Shown here: positions 50,067 to 63,100 of the stretch, piece after piece
How the letters are laid out: the number at the start of each line of letters is the position of its first letter
Numbering within the stretch: position 1 is the stretch's first letter
DNA from: Pagrus major
Taxonomy: Eukaryota > Chordata > Actinopteri > Spariformes > Sparidae
DNA: 64,000 bases
Assembly (NCBI RefSeq): GCF_040436345.1
Contig: NC_133216.1
Span: forward strand, 13,906,110-13,970,109
Direction of reading: 5' to 3'
Position numbers and translations under genes: made by a program
Notes under the pieces: generated by a model
The model's input: only the letters and a program-made list of their open reading frames with translations
Databases searched by the model: none
Told to the model about the DNA's origin: nothing

Positions 50067-53000
50067 TTTGGCTGCTCTGTTTGTGGGAAGTAGAGACCGA
50101 TAGAGATTCTTTTATTTCTGATGATGAAGAGGGAAGTGAAAATTGGGTTTTGTCTAAGCTTGAAAACACCCCCGCATGACATCCCCTTTTTCAGAAACAA
50201 AACTTTCATATTTCCCATGACTGACAAGTTTGTTTTTCATCTTAAGCTGTGAGCGTTTCTGGGAACTGATCAGGATTTAGTTTTTAACAAGACTGGATGA
50301 CTTACAGTAAAAGGAAGCGTCATCTTTTCACGCATTTATAAACATTTTTAGTAGATTTGATGTGGCAACCCAGTTTTTTCTGTTTATAATTTCTTCATTT
50401 CTACTTCATTTCATTGACCCCACGTGAGGTATATCTCAATCCTGGAAAACACACAACCTGAGAAAAAACAAAGGGAAGTGAAAGTCGTACGCCTACATGA
50501 CTTTTCAGAATTCTGGGTGGAAATGTATCTACGCCCTTTGAGAAGAAAAAATGGGAAGAAAGTGTGGGAAAGAGACTAAATAAATGCTTATTCAAATAAA
50601 TAGTAATAAATCTCTCTCCAATGAGAAAGAGACCATTTTTGGAGAACAGTAATACTTAGAGGATATGTTCACATACATTCAAGAACATCTTACAGGTATA
50701 ATTTATAAAATATGGCTGGAATTCAAAGGGACAGCGTATCGACCAACACCAGCTGCTCTTTACTAGCGGTCATTGGCTGTAGCTTACTTACAACCTACTC
50801 TTTGAATTGAGGATTTATTTCTAGGTTTATTCATTTATTGAACGAACTTGCCGCTTTACATCTCCCCGCTGAAACAACTGGGGGCTATCGGACTATCACC
50901 CCTTGTGTTACAAAGTGGTATTGCGAGAGAGGATGGACCGGGGCAAAGGTGAGAAGACATCTCTGCAACACATTACATAGATGTATTTGACATTTGGTTC
51001 ATTTTTTCTATGTTTTACATTACTGTATCTACATTGAAAGACTTGCTATAATTATTCCTCCTGTCCACGCTTCTGTCAGACAGTGTTTGCTTGCTGAGAG
51101 GATTAATAACACAAAGAAATTCATACAAAAATCTGACTTTGGAAGACTCCCTCTTGGTTTGTCTGCTTATTCTGACTTTGAATATGCTTTTTAACAGTGT
51201 TACTATTCCTCTTCCACAGCTCGGCACACAAACACTGTCCGTTGAAGCACAAAGAGAGGATTTTGAACAAAAAAGAGTTCAAGTTTGGGACCCAGAATGC
51301 TAAATCCCATATTAACTTTGACTGAACTTGAGCAGTAATTTTTTTTAAACAGAGCATGGACTGTGGGTTTTTATTAAATATTAGCATTCACAGGGGGAAA
51401 AGTTTAATGAATCCCAGAAAGGTAATAATTTGTTTAACTTTTATTACCATCTACTACACATCTCCACTATAATACAGTACGAGTGCTGTACGAGTATTTA
51501 ATTCCCAGTACGTCAACTCTTCATTTAATCCAAGCTTGCAAAATCATGACAGTCTTGCGAAACAACATGATGAACAGGAACTGCACACAAGTGCACGTGC
51601 ATTTTCAATTTTTAATCATCATCATCACACACCCATAGATGTAAATAAACCAACACTGCCCCAATAAGTTACATTTAAATAAAAGACAGTATTGAGTTAC
51701 TTTCTCCCAAGTGATACAATAACAAACCTATAAGGTTACAAAGATGTTTTTAAACTTCTTTAAATACCTGATAAATGGCTTCTGCATACAGTGCAATATG
51801 AAATTATTCAAGCTATTGTTTGAATGTACTACAAGGAACTTTTAATTGAATCAATTTAATACCGATGCCTCTATATGTCCTACATATGAGAACAGGACCA
51901 TTAGCAAGAAGACCGGCTGTTTCTGTACAGTTGTTACAGTTACTCTTAATGCCTGTCACTGGGTCAGATTCTGACTTATCTGGGTGGAATACGTTGTAAA
52001 ATTTAAACTGTTTTACGGCAGAGTGCTTGAGGAAAGAAGCTGCTCCGTGGTCTGGTAGTTGTACAGAGTTTACTTTGGTTCACATCATCATCTTTTGTCC
52101 ATATAGGGGCTGCCAGACTCAGCAAAGAATGAGTGTTCCTTGTAGTAGCTATAAGTTTGTTTTAAAACCTCTTCTCAAACTAAAATTGAAAAGCAACGGC
52201 ACACTGACTATATTGTTGCACATATAGATACAAAAAAAAAGATTAAAATCTTGCAACATAAGGAAATGTTAGCTCATAAGCAGAAGGAAGACAAACGCAC
52301 AACTCTCCCAAACATTTCTTCCACTACATGGCTGCCAAATACAGAGAAACACGTCTGTACGGAAACAGCCCACAACACTGTTTTCAACCAATGATCCATT
52401 CAACAGAATACAGCCACTTCTTCCTTCATTAAACATACTCCTGAATTAAAATCAAACAGAAGAAAAGTGCTTAAACATAAATTAAATTGGTTGAGTTATG
52501 TTGAGTCTTCTGCACTGGTAAAGCAACCGGCCTTACCAGTGATTTTTATGTTTCCATGGAAACATCACATTTGTCTTCTTTTCTATCTAATCCAACAGCT
52601 CGGACAGAGAAAATAAAAATTCATCTTAACTCTTTTTTTGTGTTATGATGGGACATGCTCATGACACCCTCTTGAGACGATAAACCAGGACATAAACATT
52701 TGACTATTCAATCATTCGAATCATGTCTTCAAGCAATGTTCTTTACTACTGTAAATATTACAGGATTAATATCTGCTATTGCATCCAAAAGAATTGATAC
52801 CTGCCACTCTATAGAAAAATAAAATCACTTCTGTACATCCAGCGTATGACTGGAGTGAGACGTCTGGCATGAGAAAAAAAAACAAAAAACCCAAAACTAC
52901 AATGTCCATCCACACGACTGGAGGACTTTATGATTCATCGTCATAAAAAGAACATGTCCATGCAGCACATCCTCACTTTCGGACACTCTTGCCCGCATGC

Positions 53001-54065
53001 ACAACCGCCCCACACGCACATGTCTTTCTCTCCAGATGTTTCTCCGTAGGAAAGGGAAATACACAGTAAATACGGCACGTATCACGAGCATGGGCTGGAG
53101 GGCTTTTCTTAGTGTGGGGAAGTTAAGATTTCTCAATTTCCTTTTGCCAAAACTTCTCATTCTTATTATTAGATGCTAAAGCTTCCGCTTTTCCATTAAC
53201 AGCTGGAAACGTCACAACATAATAAGAAAAACCTTATCTGAAAAGATGCAGGTAATGACAAAAACATGTTTAAATATCACATCAAACCATTTATGTCATC
53301 TGCACAAATCTAACAACGATTACAAGGATGAAGAGGGACTGAGGTACTGAAGATGCCTTGAGGCTGACCAACAGAAGTGTTCGGGAAGAACTTGAAGTGG
53401 AGTCAGTCTGCTCCTTTACATTAAAAGGAGCCAGTTGAGGCGGTCCAGACATCACATCAGGATATCCTTGACTTTTCAACCACGACAAAAATGCTGGAGT
53501 GTACTTGGTCTCTGCGACTCTCTCTGGGAAATATGCGTATTCGCTTTCTTGCTGGGAGTTAGGATGAAGCCAGGAGATGGTTAACGTAGCTTAGCACAAA
53601 GACTGGAAGCAAATGGAAATAGCAAGCCTGGTTCTGTTCAAAGGCAACACAACTCAACAACTAGCACCTGTGACAACTAGTCCTCTTTATACTTCGGTTT
53701 TTATATGAGATAAACAAATGAGATAGAACATGTTCATTTGTGAGCTTTCAACAGAGCCAGCTTGTTTCCAGCCTTTATGCTAAGATAATCTAACCAGCTA
53801 CAGCTTCACATTTACCATACAGAGATCCAGTTGTTATTGATCTTCTAATCTAACCCTCTGCAAGAAAGCAAATAAGTGTGCTTCCCAAAATGTCAGAAAA
53901 ACAATGTTTCTGTTACTGCTCGGTGTGGTTTCAGGGCCTCGAGGACAAGGGATGGATGGAACAGTGATGCCTAGAGGGGAAATGATTCATATTTCATGTA
54001 TCGGCTGCTGTATGTGCATACGGACAGCAGGGGAAAGAAGGAGGGTGGAGTAAAGCCTCTAGGGA
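50067..54065. other. Fc receptor to rabgef1 interval; possible long rabgef1 3' UTR
   Basis: From 50067 to about 51400 nothing coding is supported. From about 51440 to 53520 the DNA lacks repeats and could be an extended 3' UTR of rabgef1, with minus-strand AATAAA signals such as 51440-51445. A 65-codon minus-strand frame ending at 53291 has a hydrophobic C-terminal run, but it has no homology I recognise. MITE family A copy 3 lies at 53525-53895. Confidence 0.4.
53525..53895. mobile_element. MITE family A, copy 3 (both ends)
   Basis: Left ATATGCGTATTCGCTTTCTTGC and right GCAAGAAAGCAAATAAGTGTG then CTTCCCAAAATGTC form long inverted termini. The core has AGCTTAGCACAAAGACTGG and AGCCTGGTTCTGTTCAAAGG. 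It lies within 200 bases of the rabgef1 stop codon. Confidence 0.85.
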
Positions 54066-54071
54066 TTTATT
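54066..54071 (-). terminator. rabgef1: Proximal rabgef1 polyadenylation signal (AATAAA, minus strand)
   Basis: TTTATT on the plus strand reads as AATAAA about 20 bases after the rabgef1 stop. Use would give an unusually short 3' UTR; more distal signals exist, for example 51440-51445. Confidence 0.4.
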
Positions 54072-54090
54072 TTAGAGCAGAGCTCTAACA

Positions 54091-57000
54091 TCAACCAGCA
54101 AACACCTGTGGGGTCAGTGGTGGTGGCAGGAGCTCATTCTCAACATTATCAGCGTCGATGGCTGATGATGCTGCCGCCGCTGTCCCACTGGCTGCGGTAT
54201 CAGTCAGGTTCTGTGTCTCTGGTGGAAAGCTCTCCAGAACACTCTGCACCTTCTGCTCCACTTCGTCCGTCCAGTCAATGAGGTCGTTCTCCAGCTGGCG
54301 AGCCTTCTCCATGACCCGGTCCTGCCTTTCCCCGAGCCCTGTGAGCAGGTCTAGCCGTTTGTGGACCTGGTTAAGAGCTGCGCTGCCTGGGGAGCAGGAG
54401 GAAGCTCCGGTTGCCTGTGGCCAGTGAGGGGACGCCTGGCCCGACATGTAGAGCTCAAACTCCTCGGAGCTTAGGTTCAGAGACTGGCCGTCCAGCTTCT
54501 CGATGAAGGCCACCGCACAGCACTGGGAAGAGGGGATGTGGGAGGTCATTAAGACAAAAGCCTCAGCTATGGATAACATCAGTCTGTGACATCAGATTCA
54601 AAAACATTTTGTGACATTTTGCATTTAATGGGACAGTCGAGGCAGACGTTCTAGCAGGATACTCCACATTTACTCAGTTTTAAAACTACTTAGATCTTTT
54701 AATGCCAATTGGAGTAGTGAAGACGTAGTGAAATGCGATGGAAGAAATAACAGAAATAATAGAAACACACCGCACATCAGTCCAATACAATTCAACAGCA
54801 TCTAAACTTCTTCGAAAACATATAAATATAGAGACTTGGAGACAAAAACAGATAAATCACATAAATGCAAGCAAGCAGGTACTGATTTTCTCACCAGATT
54901 GGTGAAGTAGTAACCATCCTCTCCAGTCATGAGTCTGCTCGGGTTGCAGAAGCGGGTGATGTACTGGATGTTGGACTGCAGTCTCGGAGGGTTTGCTTTC
55001 AGCACAATGTAGATGAGCGTGGGGAGGAAGTCATCCGCAGACGCAGCCTCTTTCTTGCTGACTTTGATGGCGTTGAAGATGTGCTTGCTGCAGCGAGTGA
55101 TGCACGCCAGCTTTTCCTTGGGCACACGCTTCGAATCCATTTCAATCACATCTGAAATGATGCAGAGGTTTGAGAAGATGACAAACTGTTTATCAAAAAT
55201 ATCTTAGTGCATCTCTCACGCCAAGATAAAAATAAACCTATTGAGACTTACCTGTGATGGCTTTGACTACACTGTCAGACACCTCAGCGATCTCCTCATC
55301 TACAGGAACACACAGCATCTCAATCGTGACCCAATGCAAGGCTCTGTAACAGAAAGCAGTAGATACCTCTCAGATGTAGTCATTTCACCTGTCATTTTGT
55401 TTCCTTGTGCTCAGAGGGAACGCAGACAGATTAATGACGAGCAATTAAAGCATTGTTAGAACTTTTGCAAACCTGATTCTCTTCTGAATGGCCAGGTCTT
55501 TCTTCTCATCGTCTGTGGTCTCAGGACAGAAGACTTCCTTGTAGAGACGAGTCATCATGTACTTCTCTACTTCATCCATTACACTCTCCACATGATCTGA
55601 CGAACCTATGGAACAGAGGCACAAAGAACAAAGACACAGAGCAGACGTTAGTGATGTTCACTGATATCCACTACTCTTCTTGAGTGTAAGAGTTAAGCGG
55701 TACCTTTGAACTGAGTGTGGAGGCGATCAGAGAGGTTCTGGTAGAAGTCCTGCACACACTCTGACAGCTCATCAGCACCCATGTCCTAAACAAGGAATTC
55801 AGATCAGATTTCACTGAATTTCAGCTTAAAATGTACACAATGGTAAAAGATATCACAATTAAACTCAAATATGACAACACCATATATTGTGCACAATTTA
55901 GATTTATTACTAGACAATTGTAAATTGATAACTAGTCAATATATAACAAACTGATTTTAGAAAAACATTTGCAATGACTAAAGGAGCATATTTCCTCATT
56001 ATTTATTTATAAAAACATCATCTGAAACAACAATGTGCGACAGTCAGCATTTCACAGACATAAATGTTAAAGCTGTTACACAATGTCACACAAAAAATAA
56101 AAGCTCCATGTTTTTAGCATTCGAGTTGAAGCAGTGACACACTACAAATAAAGAATTTAAGCAAAAGCAATGTGTTAACATGATGTCTGGACCTTCATAC
56201 AACTATTCATAGATAAGACTTGACTGGTTCCTGCATGCTCGTTTCACCCACAAACACACCAACACATGATGATTAATCCACTTTAACTCACCCGCTTATA
56301 GACCATGCTCTCAGTGAAGGCCCTGCACTGTTTGAAGATTTCCCTGCCAGACTTCAGAGGCTTGAGGAAATCAATGAATTCACGCGTAGCATGGTCACTG
56401 TCCACAGAGGAATGCCGGCTTGCAGAGGAGCTGGGGCTTGGGCTGGACTGCGCGTCAAAGGGAGAAGCATCTGGAGGAAGAATCAGAATGTTGCTTTAAT
56501 CAATACTACAAACCCTCGTATAGTATTTTCTTGTAATACCCTTTGACACCTGCAATAGTCGTGCTATGTGTTTCAGTCTTATGTCCTCATTTAACCACAT
56601 TGTGTCGAGGCTACAAACCAAGGGAAGTGGTTGAACTAAAAAAACATTATTGAGCAATAGTTTCGATGACCTCAGTCTGGTTTAGTTTCTAAATGTTATT
56701 CCAGTAAATCAGGTCACCAGACCAAGTTCCGCACAAATGCATGCTCAGGCACTTCAATTTGATAACGATGCTGTTAAATCTCAACGAAAACACAGCAATA
56801 AAGACTTTCAAAATAAAGATTTCATAAACAACGACTCATCTCTTACAGTTGTCGATGTCCAATTGCATGTACCTTTTTTTGGTGGTGTTTTTGAGGAAGG
56901 AGTAAAAAACTTTGTGACTGTGTGGACTTTGCTGGACTTTTCCTTCGTTTTTCTTTCCTCAAACTTGCTGAAGGGTGTGATGGTAGACTGTGATTGGGCC

Positions 57001-57369
57001 TTCTGATTCCTGCTTGCGTATGCTTCCTCTTCCTCTTTCTGCAGCCTGGGAGTGAAAAGACAGTGCAAAGGTTAATAGGTGTCAGATGAGCAAATGAACA
57101 AGAGCAAGCGCACAAAATGAGGAGGTAACACAACGAAAGATGCAGTATTCGTCTTTTGGGAACCGTCGTGCATTGGACACAGATTGAAAGACAAACCTCT
57201 CAGCAAGTGCCTGGTCTTCTTGAATCTGTTTTTGTCGTTCTCGCTGATTTTCCTCTCGCCAGCACTTCGAGCAGAGGCCCTGCCAAGCAGTGTTGCCATA
57301 AAATCCACATCCTTTCGTGCAAAGCAGCTCTGATTGGTCCAGATGGATCCCACGCCGCTGGCTCATCAT
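54091..57369 (-). CDS. rabgef1: Rab5 guanine nucleotide exchange factor (Rabex-5), complete, 8 coding exons, 506 aa
   Basis: Activates Rab5 on early endosomes, working with Rabaptin, and binds ubiquitin. Exons in coding order: 57369-57197, 57045-56873, 56470-56292, 55785-55704, 55605-55473, 55343-55252, 55151-54895, 54522-54091 (1521 nt). An A20-type zinc finger uses C17, C21, C33 and C36. A helical region (about 140-235) precedes the VPS9 domain (about 240-385), which has [14 protein letters not shown] and [10 protein letters not shown] holding the Asp, Tyr and Thr needed for exchange in the mammalian enzyme. A C-terminal coiled coil (about 410-460) is the Rabaptin-binding type, and the end [11 protein letters not shown] matches mammals. 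An in-frame ATG pair (57369 and 57366) makes the start ambiguous by one codon. The acceptor upstream is at 57394. Teleosts have two paralogues, rabgef1 and rabgef1l; which one this is was not settled. Confidence 0.94.
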
Positions 57370-58009
57370 CTTTCACCAAAGTTAAGAAGACTGCTGTGGG
57401 GGGGGGGGGACCAAAAGACAGAAAACGTTAGCAATCAAAACAGTGAGTAGGAGCAGCAACGCAGTGACCAAAACAGGTCCCTCTGCACTCTGATCAATTC
57501 AGTTGGCCATTTAAGTATGCCAACAACTTTTTAGTAAGTAAGTAAGCTGAGCTCGAGTTTAAATCTCACATTACGTCGTCGATCAGACACAGATAATTTG
57601 GTTCGACGCAACATTAGTTTGCTGTAGCATCCGCCAAATTATTTAACGTAATCAATGTCCTGATGGCTCTGGTTAGATTTATTTTTGCGGGCCGAAAAGT
57701 CTGGCGAAGCGGAATGTCTCCAGCTTTGACCTACCTAGTTTGTTAGCATTAGCTAATATCCAGCAGTTGCCATAGTGCTGAGCTGACAGACCGTAGCTCT
57801 AAAACAGAATATCCTTTAAAAAATCGTTGTCCCTGGCAATTACTTGCTATCGTCCTGAAAGATGGTTGTATTGTCGTAACGTCCGATTTATATTCAAAAA
57901 CGCCAAATCAACAAGCTAATCTACAGCTAGCTACCAGTGGTTACCAGGCTAATTACAGAGCTAACCTAGCTAGTCAAGCTAACTAGCTAAATTAACAATA
58001 TGTTGGTGT

Positions 58010-58210
58010 AGCTGCTCTGTGTTTGCTACGCGGATTTTATGTCAACATACAGTCTCATTCGCAGTGTCAAAAAAGCTCAGGTAACCTTATCGTCGCTCCA
58101 GTTCCAGGCTACTGAGGGTGGATGTTTACACTAGCCAAGCAGCTAGCTTTGTCCCACAGCCATTTTGTCTGTCAGCTGGTTCTTCTTCTCTGGTTCTTTT
58201 TTTAGCACCT
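58010..58210 (-). promoter_or_regulatory. rabgef1: Putative rabgef1 promoter and non-coding first exon
   Basis: Exon 2 begins at acceptor CCCCCACAG (57394-57395), so a leader exon must lie upstream. A likely candidate covers about 58086-58200, holds AAAATGGCTGTGGG sequence and ends at AAG|GTTACC (donor 58085-58084), a weak donor. Boundaries are inference. Confidence 0.4.
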
Positions 58211-59507
58211 TACAAAACAGGTTTTACGGTATGTCGCCACCTAGCGTCACCTCATTGCAAAAGCTCATGTTATTCTGATATTATATGATATATAATATTA
58301 ATTAAGTCTTGTTTTTTTTTCAAGACAAACATGTATGCAATCCTATAACACAATATCATTAAAAAAGATCATTTCAAAAACACTGTTTCAGACCCCCAAT
58401 TGTTGTACACTAGCTCCTTAAATGTTTTATACTGGTCCTTTTGTTTACCTCATTGACTCAACTAAATAACAACAAAGCTATTCTAAAAAAACCCAAACAA
58501 ACTGTGAAGCCACTACTTATAGTCAAAAATGTATTTGTTTAATCGTATACCCAAGAAAAGAAAAAAATCATAGAAAGATAGAGCAGGTTTTGGGAAAATG
58601 AATAATCGCATAGACGTACTCAGTGTACACATTTACAGGAGGTGACATACACACACCTTAAATTATTTACTGAATTTATTATTATTATTATTTATTTGTA
58701 TATTTTATTTTTTTTAATTCGCCCCAGGTTTTTGTATGTCTGTCCCGATATCTTGACACATTTAAATTAAGAGGGTTCTTCATTAATCTGTACATAGGCA
58801 TGAATAATAGCATGTGACGTTTTCAAATATGCATGTTCATACATGTACGTATGTGTGGACATGCAGGGATAAATATGCAGATATAGTTTTTGATTTTGTT
58901 GCGTTTTTGTTGTTTTTATGTTTTTTTCTTTTTGCTTCTTTCTGTACTGAAATATGAATTTAATGCAATAAAACTTTGTTGTTTTTTTTATAAACTGTGT
59001 GGTCCAAAGTTTGTTTTTCACTTCAAACCATCATGGAAGGTGTGGTGTCAGAGTTAACAACAACAAACAAACAAAACAAAAGGTGTAGCTGTAGATATAA
59101 AACATAAAGCCTACGCGGAGAATGAACCCTGTGTGGACCCTTGCAGGAACTTCTTTTTAAATCACTTCTTAAAACCCACTTTTATAGACTTGCTTTTATG
59201 TGAAGTCATCCTTTTTTTTTTTTTTTTTTTTTACTGAATTTCCATCTTTCATTCCTTTTAATGCTCTTAGATTATTACTCTTTTTTAAATTCCTCCCTTG
59301 TATTTTTCCCCCTTTTTTCCCCCCATCCTTTACTGCTTTTACTTGTTAGTTTTTCATATATTTATTGTCCTTTATTCCTTTTTATCTGTTCTTATGATGT
59401 GATGTTGTCTTCTAATCGTCCTGTATTGTTTTTGCTTGTGTCCTGCTTTTGCTTGATCGTCATAGCACTTTGTAAACTCTGTTTTTAAAGGTGCTATAAA
59501 CATAAAG

Positions 59508-59538
<31 letters not shown>

Positions 59539-60120
59539 GTATTAGTATTAGTATTACTATTAGTATTTAAATTGCATTATCTATAATGAGTTGGCCTTCA
59601 GTGCCTCATCCTCTTTTAACTTATCCGTACATTCTTATACTGTAATACCACACTGTTCTGCATTATACTGGACTATCTTTTTTAAATATCACTTCCACTT
59701 ATACATAAACACCACAGGAGGGCGCCTGCTACGCACGAGCTGCAACAAGTGCATTGGCCCTCTGAATTTACACAGACCTTGTATCCCATTGAAATCATCT
59801 TTGGATTGCAAATCAAAAATCCAACACATGGAGCCACAAATCTAATGAAATATCACCAGCAATGACTTTTGTCGTTTTCTGTTAAGTAAACTATAACATC
59901 TCACACAGTTATCAGGAAACCATTTGTATGAATGTGATGGTGGCACTGCAGTAACAATTACAATGATGATTTGTATCCTTCATTTCCTTTTGTACAGTAT
60001 GCACTACTCCTCCCCTGTTATGTCCCCCTCTCAAAGTGGGGAGGGGTAACAACTTATCATCTTGAGTACTGGGTGGGACGTGAAATAACCGCTTAGTTGA
60101 CCAGAACATTTCCAAGTTAG
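58210..60120. other. Intergenic, rabgef1 to caspase; no gene seen
   Basis: Divergent spacer of about 2 kb. It is AT-rich with many T-runs, has a possible repeat end with AATAAA at 58967-58972, and a LINE tail at 59105-59566. No coding exon is supported. Confidence 0.5.
59105..59566 (+). mobile_element. 5'-truncated LINE 3' end with (TTA)n tail
   Basis: Near its start the sequence translates FKSLLKTHFYRLAFM then stop, a typical C-terminal end of fish LINE ORF2. A T-rich 3' UTR, GCACTTTGTAAACTCTG, GGTGCTATAAACATAAAG and a (TTA)n/(TAT)n tail at about 59507-59566 follow. The family (L2/CR1/L1-like) is not resolved. Confidence 0.7.
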
Positions 60121-60179
60121 GCTTTGTCCACGATCGTCCTTCATCTCGTTCTTCATCTAGCCCAAGAATCTGTGACACG

Positions 60180-63100
60180 ATGGCAGGTAAGATCTGTGGT
60201 CCTTTAAAGCAACAGTACAGGCACAAAACTCAAGTTATAAGTTATATATGAGTCGAGAAAAAAGCAACTGTGAGGCTATCAGGGCGTTTCCCCATGAAGC
60301 GCACAGCTGCAGGAGAAGCAGGAAACAAACTATTTAGAGTTTAAGATGAACCATCCTGCAATCAGGCAAATATCAGCAAAGATGTTCACACAACACAATA
60401 ATGTCACAGCCTTTGAGTTTTCGTCAGATTGTCTTGATACTGTCGGTAAATCGTTTGCTTTTAAAATATAATACAGTTTAGTTTCACTTTGACTCGTGGC
60501 TCACATCTGAAGTCGTATGTGGCAAGAAAAGTAAAAAAAATGACTGCAAATTTCAAACTGAGATAGTTTAAATATTTATCTAATCTTCCTCACAAGGTTA
60601 AATCAAAATTCTAAATCTAAATGTTAAATCTTGATGTTTAATGTTTAATGTTAAATGTTAATCTAAATCTTAAACATTAAATCTAAATGTTAAATCTAAA
60701 TCCAGATGCTAAATGTAATTCTGTTAGTTACTAGCTGAGTTCTATTTATAAAGAGTTATTTCTTCATGAAGATTGATTTACATGCTGTTTGACCCAAAAG
60801 GTTGAAACCTGTTTTTTTTTATGTAACCACAAGCTTATGTTGCAGCCTATCAACACAGATTAGAGATTAATTTAATTGAAATTAAGTTTTACTGACTTAT
60901 TTACTAAAGACAATATATGTTAAGTACTGGCATTGGTCGAAAGGGCGAACACTGTACTTATTTAAATTTTGAGGAACTTGAGTATTTCCTTTTCATGCTA
61001 CTTTATACTTCCTCACACTTCAGAGGCAAATATTGATGTTTTTACTACAGTACATGTCCTGGTAGCAGTCGTTACTATGCAGATCATACAAACAAAACAA
61101 CATATATGATGCTTTGTGTTATGGACCAAATAACCAGTCGGTTTATAAAGTTGGTACAATTAACTCAGTTACGATATTAAAATGTAAAATACATAATTAA
61201 TGGTGATCCTATGTACTTATTTATAGGCTACATCTATGTTATAATGTAAAACTTTAAAGGGGATTGTTCTGTAAGATAAGTACTTACCTAATACTCTTTT
61301 CTTCATAATGATTTCTTTAGATAAGAAGCTTTCAGGAGTGAGTTTGTTGTTAATGTGTCTTGTTCATCTTCCTCTTCCCTTGAATAACCTTAACATGAGA
61401 AGTTTAATCTCCACGCTTCATATTCTTTCTTTTAGATGAGCTCTCCATGGTGAGGAGAGATTTTGTGTGTAGGGTGTCCAAACCAGTTATCCTTCAGCTC
61501 CTGGACCACATTTTACAAGACCACATTTTGCATTATGAGGAGTACGACTGTATACGTTGCGACAGAACCACACCAGACCAGGCCCGACGTCTCATTGACA
61601 TGGTGAGAAGAAAAGGAGACCAAGCCAGCAGGATGTTTATCTCTCACATTCAACGCGTAGACCCTTTTCTTTATTCTGTACTGGGTCTGTCCCGTGGCCA
61701 ACCTGCTCCACCAGGTGAGTCTCATTTTGATTCAAACTGATATCCTGGATACTGCCATGAATACAGGTGTGTACACAAAATGAAGTACATAATTTTTAAC
61801 AGAAGTGTTTTGCTGTTCCCAGCTGCAGAGCCCCAGATGGAGGAGGAAAGGTCGACCTTGCTCATCTCTCAAACCAACGCAGCAGCTATCATTGCATCCG
61901 TGGTTGAGAAACTGAATGAAATATACGTTAGTAATTCATAAAAGCAATATCAAACATACCATATGGTCTTAACCGATAGATTTACCCTCAGCTATTTGCC
62001 AGTAGTGGAAATAATGGGGAAAACTAGTTTACTGCATCAAGGGTTTAATGTTATTTTTAGGATTGTGAATATAACGCGTTAATTTCGATACATTTAACAT
62101 GTGTTTTTCAGAGGAAACAAGATGAAACCAGCAGGAAGATTATCGCTAACATTAAAAGCAAAGATCCTACACTTTACTCTAAACTGTCCAGTGGTCAAAC
62201 TGCTCTGTCAGGTGAGCTGACACATTTCATCCTATTTTTTATTCAAACCGCTATTACACATAAGAAGTTCATCATTTTAACAGAAATGTTTTGCTGTTCC
62301 CAGCTACAGAGCCCCAGAGGGAGCAGGAATGGTTGACCTCGCTCATCTCTAGCCCCATGATGTCATCTATCATTGTGTCAGTGGTTGAGAAACTGAATGA
62401 CATAAATGTTAGTAATTCATAAAAGCCATTTCAAAGTTGACTCCTGCACATCCCAGTTCACCTAGCCTGTTTAACTTGTTTAACCTGCTGTATCGTAGGC
62501 AACTGGACTTGTTTCAGTTTCTTGAAGACGTTTCACCTCTTGTTGGCCCTCCTGTGAAGGAATGTATCTATGTCAAACGTGAACAACTGTCTTTGCAGTA
62601 ACAGTGGAGGTGGCCTAAGACATTACTTATTACTTATCAGCCACCTTCAATGCAGTACTGAGTTTCCTCTCCAATCAGCTTAACGACCATTCACACCTGG
62701 GCTCACCTAGCCCCAGCAACCCATATGAAGGCCGGTTGAGTCAACAACCCACAAGTGGCCCTTACGACTCTGAAACTCTCACACGTGTCCTTAGCGACTC
62801 TGTAAGGACACTCCCACACAGAGTTTAAAAGCCTGCAACTCCCCTCCAGTTAGTTAGAACTGAATAAGCCTCTTGGATGAGAAGTGAGACGTCTTCAAGA
62901 AACTGAAACAAGTCCAGTTGCCTACGATACAGCACTTAGAAGTACCATGACCTGGATGCCTGAGAACCTTCATCAACATGTTCCTTTAAATTTGTTTTTC
63001 AGATTTACCCTGTGACCAAAGAGTCCATTGAGAATCGTGTGGCCCTGCTAATCACTAATATCAAGTTTACTAATAGGAGACTAAACAGAGACGGTGCTGA

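Noticed and set aside
50932-50947. Possible plus-strand first exon (ATGGACCGGGGCAAAG|GTGAGA)
   Set aside because: Good donor shape, but no downstream exon, no promoter evidence and no recognisable product.
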